The notes under the pieces were generated by a model, which was not told the DNA's origin, did no database searches, and worked only from the letters and a program-made list of their open reading frames with translations. Positions 1 through 6,767 of a stretch of DNA of 14,232 bases are shown piece after piece. A program made the translations under genes and the position numbers. Where the stretch lies: the NCBI GenBank assembly GCA_934489015.1, contig CAKSSN010000039.1, positions 1-14,232 of the forward strand. The letters are read 5' to 3'. This stretch comes from an uncultured Clostridia bacterium. GTDB taxonomy: Bacteria > Bacillota > Clostridia > UBA1381. Within the stretch, counting starts at the first letter, position 1. Each line of letters begins with the position of its first letter.

Positions 1-251
1 TTCAGGGTCCGGGAGATACCGAACTCCCGGCGGTTTTGGTTCTTTTGTCGCACAAAAGAACACCTGTAAATGACGAGAAATAACAAAATGTCAAAAGATT
101 AATAAAATCTGACTAAAAAACGCATTTGACTAATTTCAACATAATTACAATATTGGATTTTTACTCCTTCCACCGCTAAAGCGGTCCCCCTCCCTCAAGG
201 ATGGAGGCTTTTGCACTCCGAAATTATCGCAAAAGTAAAAAGCATTGTAAG
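1..251 (-). repeat. Left partial copy of the long structured repeat element (inverted)
   Basis: Read on the minus strand, this segment matches the right-hand elements at 13101-13315 and 13778-13992 over more than 200 bases with scattered substitutions. It holds the same landmarks: a CTCC..GGAG hairpin, an ACCGC/GCGGT hairpin, a GTCA-A core stem, a perfect 10-bp stem with arms GTTCTTTTGT and ACAAAAGAAC, and a CCGGGAG (9-15)/CTCCCGG (24-30) stem whose loop differs between copies. Homology with the 13778 copy continues about 50 bases further (to about 251) than with the 13101 copy. The element is cut by the window edge, so its far half lies outside. I see no credible gene; the short open frames here are by-products of the repeat. 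Confidence 0.88.
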
Positions 252-865
252 AAAAAAAGTGCGGATAATATCCGCCCCTACAGAATAAATAAAGAATATT
301 GAAAAAATGCCAAACGTCCGCAGGTGTTAAACATCGGGCGGAGCAAACAGAGAATGTTGCAAAAAAAGCAAATGTTCGCAAATGTTAAATCATCGGGCGG
401 AGCAGAGCCCCGCCCCTACGGAGTGAAATAAAATAGTTGAAAACAACCGAAAATCTGCAAATGCTAAAGCGGGCGGATAATATCCGCCCCTACGGAGCAA
501 ACAAAGAATGCTGCAAAAAGCGAATGTTTGCAAATGTTAAGTCAGGTGGAGCAGAGCCGCATCACTACGGAGCAAAACGAAACAGTCACAAATAAACAAA
601 GCACATTGCAATTGCAAGCAAAAGCGGGCGGATAATATCTGCCCCTACAGAGCGAACAAAGAATGTTGCAAAAAGCGAATGTTTGCAAGCGATAAATTAT
701 CGGGCAGAGCAGAGCCCCGCCCCTACGGTGCAAGCGAAGGATGTAGCAAAATGGCAAACGTTTGCAAAAGTTAAAGCAGGCGGAGCAAAACAAAATGGTT
801 GCAAACAACTAAAAATTTGTGGATGTCAAAAAAGGGTGGAGCATAGCTCCACCTGAAAAATTTCA
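252..865 (-). repeat. Left array of alternating palindromic repeats
   Basis: Intact or decayed palindromes recur about every 55-80 bases. Type B is GGGCGGATA/TATCCGCCC around one base (261-275 shorter form, 471-489, 626-644 with one changed base). Type A is GGGCGGAGC/GCCCCGCCC around three bases (395-415, 702-722, and a perfect GGTGGAGC/GCTCCACC version at 835-853). Half or decayed sites sit near 336, 544 and 774. The spacers between them are themselves repeated (GCAAACATTCGC-like near-palindrome, then a run ending in CTCCGTAGG on the minus strand). The pattern resembles bacterial interspersed mosaic elements. No protein-coding gene is supported in this stretch. Confidence 0.88.
828..853 (-). 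terminator. Intrinsic terminator for the GH2 transcript, made from a repeat palindrome
   Basis: On the minus strand an 8-bp perfect stem GGTGGAGC/GCTCCACC with a 3-base loop is followed after one C by six T residues (positions 833-828). This is a canonical rho-independent terminator about 85 bases after the GH2 stop codon. The stem is the innermost member of the left palindrome array, so a repeat unit appears to do the job of a terminator. Confidence 0.8.
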
Positions 866-908
866 CTTTATTTTGTAATATTGAAAATACCTGCAATTGT
901 TTTGCGCA

Positions 909-927
909 GCGGCAGATATCCTGCCGC
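909..927. other. Stem-loop just downstream of the GH2 gene
   Basis: A perfect 7-bp inverted repeat, GCGGCAG (909-915) and CTGCCGC (921-927), encloses a 5-base loop. It lies 11 bases past the GH2 stop codon on the minus strand. No T-tract follows on that strand, so by itself it is a poor terminator; it may protect the 3' end of the transcript or assist the terminator at 828-853. Confidence 0.5.
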
Positions 928-938
928 GACTGAATTTA

Positions 939-2663
939 TCAATCCTCAATCGCCGCCTTACGCGAATTTATTTTCTTAAAAATCTCCATATCGAACTTAG
1001 GTTTTCTATCATACGTATAAAGTCCGTTTACCTCCTGTTCAACGTCATAGAGCTGCGTATAGCAGAAGCCGAACATATTCTCGTTATCGAGCAAAACATC
1101 CGTGAGCCTCTTATATCTGTCAATAAATTCTTCATCGTTTTTTGGTGCGTTTCCGTAGCCCCAGCCCTCTTCGCCTTCTTTCTTTTTGGCAATTCCGCCG
1201 TATTCGCTCACGAAATAGGGCTTACCTCTGTATTTTTTATCCATGTAGCACTGACGCACACTTATATCCGGAGTTGCGCCTTCAAACGTTTTCTCTTTGC
1301 CGAGATTTTTATAATGCGAGGCAAATTCCTCAGGGTCCTGAAAATAGTCGTGAACATCATATATATCCGTTTCGGTGTGATAGTTCCCGCTTGTATCAAT
1401 GCACGGGCGCGTTTTATCCCATGCTTTTGTCATGCGATAAACGGTGTAAATAAGCGGATTATACTGTGATTCGCCGTTATAATCCCACGTTTCGTTAAAC
1501 GGGCACCAGCCTATTATTGACGGGTGATTAAAGCTGTAGGCAACAGCCTCATGCCATTCGCTAAGATACATTTCAAGCATTTTCGGATCCGAATAATTTA
1601 CGCCCCAGTTCGCATATTCGCCCCACGTGATATAGCCGTGCTTATCGCAGTAATAAAGGAAATACGGCTCAAACACCTTTTCGTGAAGCCTTGCGCCGTT
1701 AAAGCCTGCATTAAGCGAAAGCAAAATATCATTTTCAAGAGCTTCCTTTGTCGGTGCGGTATAAATTCCGTCCGGATAAAATCCCTGATCGAGAACAAGG
1801 CGCTGAAATACGGATTTTTCGTTTATGAGAACTCTGTTGCCGTCAATTCTGACGCTTCGGAGTCCGAAATAGCTCTTTACGGTATCATCTCCGAATTTAA
1901 GCGTTACGTCATAGAGTCTGCCGCAGCCGACCTCCCACAAATGTTTTTCGCTGAGCTGTACGGAGCCGTAATATGTTCCGCCGGAGCAGGAAAGGGAGGT
2001 GCTGCCTACATTTCTGCCCTCATATTCGCACACTGCCGAAAGCTCCGCTGCGCCCTCAACGCTTATTTCAAAGTCAAGCTTGCAGTTTTGCACGTCGGGA
2101 TAAAAGCGGAAATCCTTTATGTAGCACTCCGGCGTATGCTCGAGCCATACAGTCTGCCAAATTCCCGTTGTTCTTGTATAGTCGCAGCCGTGAGAGTAAT
2201 ACAAATCCGACTGCTTGCCCTTCGGCTGCTTTCCGCTGCGGTTATCGTCAACGGCGTTAAGCGTGAGAATATTTTCTCCGCCTGTGAGATAGTCCGTAAT
2301 ATCAAACTTAAAAGCCGTGTAGCCGCCCTTGTGCGTTCCGACCTCTTTTCCGTTTAAATAAACCGTCGCGAAGTAATCAACAGCGCCGAAATTTACAAAT
2401 ATTCTGCCGCTTTTTCTCCAAATCTCCGGAATATCAAGCTTTTTTAAATACCATACCGAATTTAAAAAATCCTTGTATTCAATTCCCGACAGCTTGCTTT
2501 CGGGGCAGAACGGAACATTTATTTTCTTTGAAAACTCCTTTTTTTCAAAAAGCTTTCTGTCCTTTCCGGAAACCGAAAAGTCAAATTCAAAATCCCATTC
2601 GCCGTTTAAATTTATCCAGTCGCTTCTTTTAAGCTGTGGATTTGGGTGTTCTTCTCTGTACAT
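939..2663 (-). CDS. Glycoside hydrolase family 2 enzyme (beta-galactosidase/beta-glucuronidase type)
   Basis: A 574-residue retaining glycosidase that should cleave a terminal beta-linked sugar. The layout is the GH2 one: a jelly-roll sugar-binding domain (about 1-180, with the VYLNGKEVG and HKGGYTAF motifs), an immunoglobulin-like domain (about 181-275), and a TIM barrel (about 276-560). The predicted acid/base is Glu391 in the motif NHPSIIGWCPFNE, and the predicted nucleophile is Glu487 in PYFVSEYGG; both are present. Its length is near beta-glucuronidases (about 600) and far below LacZ (about 1000). No signal peptide is seen, so it should act in the cytoplasm on imported oligosaccharide. 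The start is supported by GGAGGG six bases upstream. An AraC-type regulator gene lies directly upstream and probably controls it. The exact sugar cannot be told from sequence. Confidence 0.93.
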   Translation of the reverse strand: MYREEHPNPQLKRSDWINLNGEWDFEFDFSVSGKDRKLFEKKEFSKKINVPFCPESKLSGIEYKDFLNSVWYLKKLDIPEIWRKSGRIFVNFGAVDYFATVYLNGKEVGTHKGGYTAFKFDITDYLTGGENILTLNAVDDNRSGKQPKGKQSDLYYSHGCDYTRTTGIWQTVWLEHTPECYIKDFRFYPDVQNCKLDFEISVEGAAELSAVCEYEGRNVGSTSLSCSGGTYYGSVQLSEKHLWEVGCGRLYDVTLKFGDDTVKSYFGLRSVRIDGNRVLINEKSVFQRLVLDQGFYPDGIYTAPTKEALENDILLSLNAGFNGARLHEKVFEPYFLYYCDKHGYITWGEYANWGVNYSDPKMLEMYLSEWHEAVAYSFNHPSIIGWCPFNETWDYNGESQYNPLIYTVYRMTKAWDKTRPCIDTSGNYHTETDIYDVHDYFQDPEEFASHYKNLGKEKTFEGATPDISVRQCYMDKKYRGKPYFVSEYGGIAKKKEGEEGWGYGNAPKNDEEFIDRYKRLTDVLLDNENMFGFCYTQLYDVEQEVNGLYTYDRKPKFDMEIFKKINSRKAAIED

Positions 2664-2696
2664 AAAAAGCCCTCCGTTAAAATATAATTTACCTAA

Positions 2697-2725
2697 ATTA
2701 TATAACGAAGGGTGTAAATATTCAA
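2697..2725 (-). promoter_or_regulatory. Candidate sigma-A promoter of the GH2 gene
   Basis: On the minus strand a -35 box TTGAAT (2725-2720) and a -10 box TATAAT (2702-2697) are separated by exactly 17 bases. The GH2 start codon is about 34 bases downstream of the -10 box. The gene can therefore be transcribed apart from the upstream AraC gene, which fits control by that neighbour. Confidence 0.7.
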
Positions 2726-2751
2726 TGATATAAAATCCGTAAGTATTGATG

Positions 2752-2763
2752 TTTTGTACAAAA
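2752..2763. promoter_or_regulatory. 12-bp perfect palindrome upstream of the GH2 promoter
   Basis: TTTTGTACAAAA is a perfect palindrome lying 2 bases past the AraC-type gene's stop codon and about 27 bases upstream of the GH2 -35 box. Its place is suitable for a regulator binding site, but AraC proteins usually bind direct repeats, so the link to the adjacent regulator is speculative. Confidence 0.35.
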
Positions 2764-2765
2764 AT

Positions 2766-3503
2766 TTATTTTCTCGGAGTTTTGCCGAAATAGCTTTTAT
2801 AATACCTTATAAAATGCTCCGTGCTACCAAAGCCGACCTCCGAAGCAATCTCCGCAACGGTTTTTGCTTTGTTTGTAAGGAGCACTGCGGCTTTTTCCAT
2901 GCGTGCGCGCAGAATATCCTTTTTCGGAGAAATTCCGAAATAGCCTTTATACGCGTCATAAAACTGAGAGCGGCTTACGCACATTTTCTGCGCAAGTGCG
3001 TCAATTGATATATTATCCGAAACGTTTGACAAAACCTCAAAGCGCAGTCTTTCAAATTCCTCACGCTTTGGGTCAAGTGCGGCAGGGGATAGGCTTCTGT
3101 CAAGCAAAATCAGCAGCCGCTTTAAAAGCGCGTCGGTCATTTCCTCATAGCGCGCGCCGCGAAGCAGCATTTCGGTTTTTATCTCGCCTGTTATGCGGTT
3201 CAGCTGATCAAAACATTCGGGATAAAAAATTCTGCCCGTCGGAATACCCGACACTTCTCCGGCCGTTGCCGTAAAATGCACAAATGAGTTCATAAATACC
3301 GGAGCGCCGCAGAATCGGTGCGGATCGGTCGGCGCATAAAGCACGCACGCGTTTTTTTCTGAAATGAAGCTTTCTTTTCCGACAAAATGCTTCATCGGGT
3401 ACGGGAAATAAAGAAAAAGATAATCTCCGCTGCCATTTGGACGGTTAATTTCGCTGCATTTAATCTCGCCGCGCATACAGTCTGCAAATCCCGCTTTAAG
3501 CAT
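2766..3503 (-). CDS. AraC/XylS-family transcriptional regulator
   Basis: A 245-residue DNA-binding regulator. The C-terminal third (about 155-245) has the two helix-turn-helix units of the AraC family: the first around ISIDALAQKMCVSRSQFYDAYK (about 165-186), the second around KTVAEIASEVGFGSTEHFIRYYK (about 214-236), ending in the familiar YFGKTP. The N-terminal part (about 25-85) looks like a cupin-type ligand-binding domain, with the segment VLYAPTDPHRF. The start overlaps the 3' end of hydE by 8 bases and has GGAG about 9 bases upstream inside hydE, so translation of the two is probably coupled. The GH2 gene follows 102 bases downstream; by analogy with similar pairs the regulator probably responds to a sugar and activates that gene. 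The ligand is unknown. Confidence 0.92.
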   Translation of the reverse strand: MLKAGFADCMRGEIKCSEINRPNGSGDYLFLYFPYPMKHFVGKESFISEKNACVLYAPTDPHRFCGAPVFMNSFVHFTATAGEVSGIPTGRIFYPECFDQLNRITGEIKTEMLLRGARYEEMTDALLKRLLILLDRSLSPAALDPKREEFERLRFEVLSNVSDNISIDALAQKMCVSRSQFYDAYKGYFGISPKKDILRARMEKAAVLLTNKAKTVAEIASEVGFGSTEHFIRYYKSYFGKTPRK

Positions 3504-4542
3504 TGCCCATCTCCTTTTTTACATTGCCTATATCCGTTACAATTTCGTAGCCTGCCGAGCTTACGCGCCTTTTAAGACACTCTATGCACTGCGCCGCTTC
3601 CTCGCCCGTGCAGATTTTTCCGTCATAGAGCTTATAAAGCTCACGCGTGCGCAGCGGCGACAAATTCGGCATAACAACGTTAGCGCCTGCTTTAAGTCCC
3701 ATTTCGCGCCCCTGTGGGTGAATTGTTCCGAGAGCGGTTGTTGCGGGGAGAAGCACGTTCGGGAAGCAAAGCCTGAGAATTGCCAAAAGGCGAAGCGTAA
3801 GAAGAAGGCTGCCTGTCGGCTTATCTGAAAACGGCGTTTCGCTGTGCGTTACAAACGGTCCTATGCCTATCATATCGGGACGGAGCTTTTGCAGAAAGCG
3901 TATATCTTCAATCAGATTTTCGCTTGTCTGATACGGAGAGCCGACCATAAAGCCGGAGCCTGTCTGATAGCCTATTTTTTTCAGGTTGAAAAGACATTCC
4001 TTTCGCGCCTCAAGGCTCATTTCTTTGGGGTGGAGCTTGCTGTAGTGCTCGCCGCTCGCGGTTTCATGGCGCAGAAGATACCTGTTTGCGCCTGCGTCAT
4101 AGAGCTTTTTGAAGCTTTCGTATGAGCGCTCGCCGAGAGAAAGTGTTATTGCACAATCGGGAAATTCGCCTCTTACGGCAGAAACAATATCGCACATTAT
4201 CTCGTCCGTGTAATATGCGTCCTCGCCGCCCTGCATAACAAATGTGCGAAAGCCGAGTCTGTAGCCCTCGCGGCAGCAAGATAGAATTTCGTCCTTTTCG
4301 AGCCGATAGCGCGACGCGTTTTTATTTGAGCGGCGTATGCCGCAGTAGTAGCAGTCATTTTTGCAAAAGCTTGAAATTTCGATAAGACCTCTTATATAAA
4401 CGTCCGTGCCGTATATTTTTCTGCGCACCTCGTCGGCGGCAGCGTAAAGTTCGCTGTCGTATTCGTCGGTTTCAAGCAGCTGCTTAAATTCTTCATCTGT
4501 TAAATTGTGGTTTAAATAGAGCTTGTCTGCAAAATTCGGCAT
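3496..4542 (-). CDS. hydE: [FeFe]-hydrogenase maturation radical SAM enzyme HydE
   Basis: A 348-residue radical SAM enzyme. HydE acts with HydF and HydG to build the 2Fe subcluster of the [FeFe]-hydrogenase H-cluster. The radical SAM cluster cysteines are Cys60, Cys64 and Cys67 in the CX3CX2C motif CKNDCYYC. The motif GFRTFVMQGGED matches the HydE family. Near the C-terminus three cysteines in CTGEEAAQCIEC have the CX7CX2C spacing of the accessory iron-sulfur site known in Thermotoga HydE, a site that not all HydE proteins keep. I place the start at 4542 rather than the upstream ATG at 4587: 4542 has AAAGGA about 9 bases upstream and gives the usual length, whereas the longer form runs into a palindromic repeat. 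Neither hydF, hydG nor a hydrogenase gene is in the window. PylB is a related alternative but fits less well. Confidence 0.88.
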   Translation of the reverse strand: MPNFADKLYLNHNLTDEEFKQLLETDEYDSELYAAADEVRRKIYGTDVYIRGLIEISSFCKNDCYYCGIRRSNKNASRYRLEKDEILSCCREGYRLGFRTFVMQGGEDAYYTDEIMCDIVSAVRGEFPDCAITLSLGERSYESFKKLYDAGANRYLLRHETASGEHYSKLHPKEMSLEARKECLFNLKKIGYQTGSGFMVGSPYQTSENLIEDIRFLQKLRPDMIGIGPFVTHSETPFSDKPTGSLLLTLRLLAILRLCFPNVLLPATTALGTIHPQGREMGLKAGANVVMPNLSPLRTRELYKLYDGKICTGEEAAQCIECLKRRVSSAGYEIVTDIGNVKKEMGNA

Positions 4543-4587
4543 GGCTTTTTTCCTTTCTTTGTTTTTGACCGTCCCATTTAACTTCAT

Positions 4588-4634
4588 CCCTCAGTCAGCT
4601 ACGCTGACAGCTCCCTTCAAAAGGAGCCTTTTGC
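4588..4634 (-). repeat. Twin-hairpin extragenic palindromic repeat
   Basis: Two adjacent stems are seen: GTCAGC (4594-4599)/GCTGAC (4603-4608) with a TAC loop, and GCTCC plus TT paired with AAGGAGC (4610-4627) with one bulged C. On the minus strand the order is a GGCTCC..GGGAGC stem, then a GTCAGC/GCTGAC stem, then a GAGGGA tail. From memory, very similar sequences are abundant between genes in gut Clostridia such as Faecalibacterium; I could not check this. It lies between the gtrA-like gene and hydE and has the same layout as the CTCC..GGAG / CCGC..GCGG pair at the head of the long repeats on the flanks. Confidence 0.75.
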
Positions 4635-4679
4635 TTGGGTGAGTGCATAGAAAAGCGGATAATACCGCCATTTTACAAT

Positions 4680-5177
4680 TTATTTCTTCTTAAAAATCAC
4701 AAGCTTGCTTGCAACATAATTAAAAATAATAACAAAAATATTTGAAATTATTTTAACCGCAAGCTTATTAAACCCGGCAATATCAATGAATATATAAACA
4801 ACTGCGGTATCGATTACTCCCGATATAATTCGCGCTGCGAAAAACGCGGCAAGCTGCGCAATAAACGACTTTGAAGCGTCGCCCTCTGCGTCAAACACAT
4901 AATATTTGTTCGTGAAAAATGCGAAAATAACCGACAAAAACCACGCAATTACGTTCGACACAACTGTCGGGAAAAGCTCGCTTATCAAATCAAACGCAAC
5001 GATATTTATAACAGTTGTGAGCACCCCGAAAATAAGGTACATCACAATCATTTTATGCTTTTTGTAAAGCGGCAACAGATTGCGCCTGAATATAAATGCA
5101 GCAATGAGCGCTGCGGCTGCGCATACAAGGCATACCGGAATAATAATTTCTTTGTAATTTACAAATATATCAATCAT
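4680..5177 (-). CDS. GtrA-like membrane protein
   Basis: A 165-residue integral membrane protein of the GtrA/DPMS3 family. Family members are small multi-pass proteins thought to move or present polyprenyl-linked sugars for cell-surface glycosylation. The GtrA domain spans about 42-163, with four predicted helices (about 43-63, 71-89, 105-131, 138-158); the motif FTNKYYVF after the second and NYVASKLVIFKKK at the end are typical. An extra hydrophobic segment at about 11-30 precedes the domain. An AGAGAG purine tract lies upstream of the start. No polyprenyl-phosphate glycosyltransferase (GtrB) gene accompanies it here, so its partner is unknown. It lies 137 bases upstream of hydE on the same strand, with a palindromic repeat between. 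Confidence 0.85.
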   Translation of the reverse strand: MIDIFVNYKEIIIPVCLVCAAAALIAAFIFRRNLLPLYKKHKMIVMYLIFGVLTTVINIVAFDLISELFPTVVSNVIAWFLSVIFAFFTNKYYVFDAEGDASKSFIAQLAAFFAARIISGVIDTAVVYIFIDIAGFNKLAVKIISNIFVIIFNYVASKLVIFKKK

Positions 5178-5214
5178 TTTTATCTCTCTTTAAAATTTAT
5201 TTATTTAAAAATTC

Positions 5215-5291
5215 GGGCGGTGTATTCAAGCTGCCGTAAGAAAGCATCGGTTTTGATGCCGCCTTATCGGGCAAAAACTTTTACACCGCCC
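5215..5291 (-). terminator. Long nested hairpin after the decarboxylase operon, probable terminator
   Basis: Perfect 10-bp arms GGGCGGTGTA (5215-5224) and TACACCGCCC (5282-5291) enclose a second nested structure. On the minus strand that inner part runs GCC, TAAG, GCATC, a 6-base loop, GATGC, CTTA, GGC, with short internal loops. The minus-strand 3' arm is followed by GAATTTTT, a modest T-run. The structure begins 44 bases after the carboxyltransferase stop codon, so termination of the oad operon is the simplest role. The 57-base interior is much longer than in ordinary terminators; a structured 3' end or small repeat element is possible. Confidence 0.6.
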
Positions 5292-5335
5292 TGAAGAGAA
5301 CAAAGCAGTTTCCGCTTTAAATTCTCAAAATATTT

Positions 5336-6745
5336 TTATGACAAATCCTGCACATAAATTGTTTTAACGCCGCCGCTACGATCCTGCTCTTTTGCCGGAG
5401 CGCTTACTCTGCCGTCGCGCACATCAAAGAATTTCTTTGCAACCTGCGGGAAAAGAGCATAGCTGAGCACGTCCTCTTCCGATTTTGCAAAATCCTTGCA
5501 TTCTTCTCTGTACTTGTCAAGCTCAGGCGCAAGAAGGTCTGCCGGACGGCAGGTTATAACCTCGTCGTCGCCTATTGCAAGCTTTCTTACTTCCTCGTTT
5601 ACCTCGCCCGGAAGTCTGCCGTACTCGCCTCTTAAAAGACCCTTTGACTCCTTTGAAATCATCTTATATCTGCCCATAAGCACGTTCAAAACAGCCTGTG
5701 TTCCTACAATCTGGCTTGTAGGAGTTACAAGCGGGGGATAGCCGAAGTCTTTTCTTACTCTCGGCACTTCCGCAAGCACCTCATAATACTTATCCTCTGC
5801 GTTAGCCTGCTTAAGCTGCGATATAAGGTTTGAAAGCATACCGCCCGGAACCTGATATAAAAGCGCGTTCGGGTCAACGTTCAAAACCTTAGGATCGAGT
5901 ATGCCCTCGCTCTTGAGCTTATCCGCAACGCCTCTGAAGTGAGCGGCAGCCTTGCTGAGCTTTTCAAGGTCAAGACCCGTATCTCTGTCGGTACCCTTAA
6001 GAGTTGCGACCATAGCTTCGGTTGACGGATTTGAAGTTCCGTTAGCCATCGGCGACAGTGCGCAGTCAACAATATCAATACCTGCCTGAGCAGCCATGAG
6101 ATTTGTCATGTCGCCTGTTCCGGCAGTGTTATGTGTATGAAGATGAATAGGCACGCCGACGTTTTCCTTGAGCTTTTTAACAAGGCTGTAAGCGTCATAG
6201 GGAAGAAGAAGATTTGCCATATCCTTAATACAAATCGTCTTTGCACCCATTTTTTCAAGCTGCATTGCAAGCTTAACAAAGTAGTCCTCGTTATGAACAG
6301 GGCTTGTTGTATAGCTGATTGCCGCTTCGCAGTGGCCGCCGTATTCGTTTACGAATTTGATTGCCGCTTCAAGATTTCTCGGATCGTTAAGAGCGTCGAA
6401 AACTCTTACAACGTCAATACCGTTTTCAATTGATTTTTTGCAAAATTCCTTTACAACATCGTCTGCATAATGCTTATAGCCGAGAATATTCTGACCTCTG
6501 AAAAGCATTTGCAGCTTAGTGTTCGGCATAGCCGCCTTAAGAGCGCGCAGTCTTTCCCATGGGTCTTCGTTCAAAAATCTCATGCACGCGTCAAATGTTG
6601 CACCGCCCCAGCACTCGATTGACCAGTAGCCTATGCTGTCGAGAATTTTGCAGGCGGGAAGCATATCCTCCGTCTTCATTCTCGTTGCCGCCTGTGACTG
6701 ATGAGCGTCACGGAGAATTGTATCTGTAATGTATAATTTACTCAT
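5336..6745 (-). CDS. oadA: Oxaloacetate decarboxylase alpha subunit (carboxyltransferase, no biotin domain)
   Basis: A 469-residue carboxyltransferase of the pyruvate carboxylase/OadA family. It moves the carboxyl group from oxaloacetate to protein-bound biotin, giving pyruvate, at the cytoplasmic face of a Na+ pump. The N-terminal TIM barrel begins with DTILRDAHQSQAATR. Metal-site residues are visible: Asp13 in LRDAHQS, Lys174 in CIKDMANLL (the carbamylated lysine), and His203/His205 in HLHTHNTAGTGD. The conserved C-terminal carboxyltransferase region follows (GGMLSNLISQLKQ at about 307). Classical OadA (about 590 residues) ends in a biotin domain; here the protein stops before it, and biotin is supplied by the separate carrier gene at 7980-8321. 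An AAAGG lies about 12 bases upstream of the start. It is the last gene of the operon, 22 bases after oadB. Confidence 0.93.
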   Translation of the reverse strand: MSKLYITDTILRDAHQSQAATRMKTEDMLPACKILDSIGYWSIECWGGATFDACMRFLNEDPWERLRALKAAMPNTKLQMLFRGQNILGYKHYADDVVKEFCKKSIENGIDVVRVFDALNDPRNLEAAIKFVNEYGGHCEAAISYTTSPVHNEDYFVKLAMQLEKMGAKTICIKDMANLLLPYDAYSLVKKLKENVGVPIHLHTHNTAGTGDMTNLMAAQAGIDIVDCALSPMANGTSNPSTEAMVATLKGTDRDTGLDLEKLSKAAAHFRGVADKLKSEGILDPKVLNVDPNALLYQVPGGMLSNLISQLKQANAEDKYYEVLAEVPRVRKDFGYPPLVTPTSQIVGTQAVLNVLMGRYKMISKESKGLLRGEYGRLPGEVNEEVRKLAIGDDEVITCRPADLLAPELDKYREECKDFAKSEEDVLSYALFPQVAKKFFDVRDGRVSAPAKEQDRSGGVKTIYVQDLS

Positions 6746-6767
6746 GCTTTTTCACAACCTTTCCGCT

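Noticed and set aside
145..808. Short open frames in the left repeats (also several in 12630-14174) giving Cys/Phe/Tyr-rich peptides
   Set aside because: They are read through the palindromes, recur as near-identical peptides in every repeat copy, and lack ribosome binding sites.
252..865. CRISPR-like regular repeat spacing
   Set aside because: The spacers are themselves repeated, the units alternate between two palindromes and there is no constant 25-40 bp direct repeat with unique spacers and no cas genes.
897..2357. Long open frames on the plus strand opposite the GH2 gene
   Set aside because: They are antisense shadows; the minus-strand frame has full GH2 domains, both catalytic glutamates, a promoter and a ribosome binding site.
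4543..4587. Longer start for hydE at 4587
   Set aside because: It abuts the palindromic repeat, lacks a good ribosome binding site and adds a basic stretch not usual for HydE; 4542 has AAAGGA at proper spacing.
5215..5291. Integron attC-like recombination site
   Set aside because: The core RYYYAAC/GTTRRRY boxes are absent, there is no integrase, and the position after an operon fits a terminator better.
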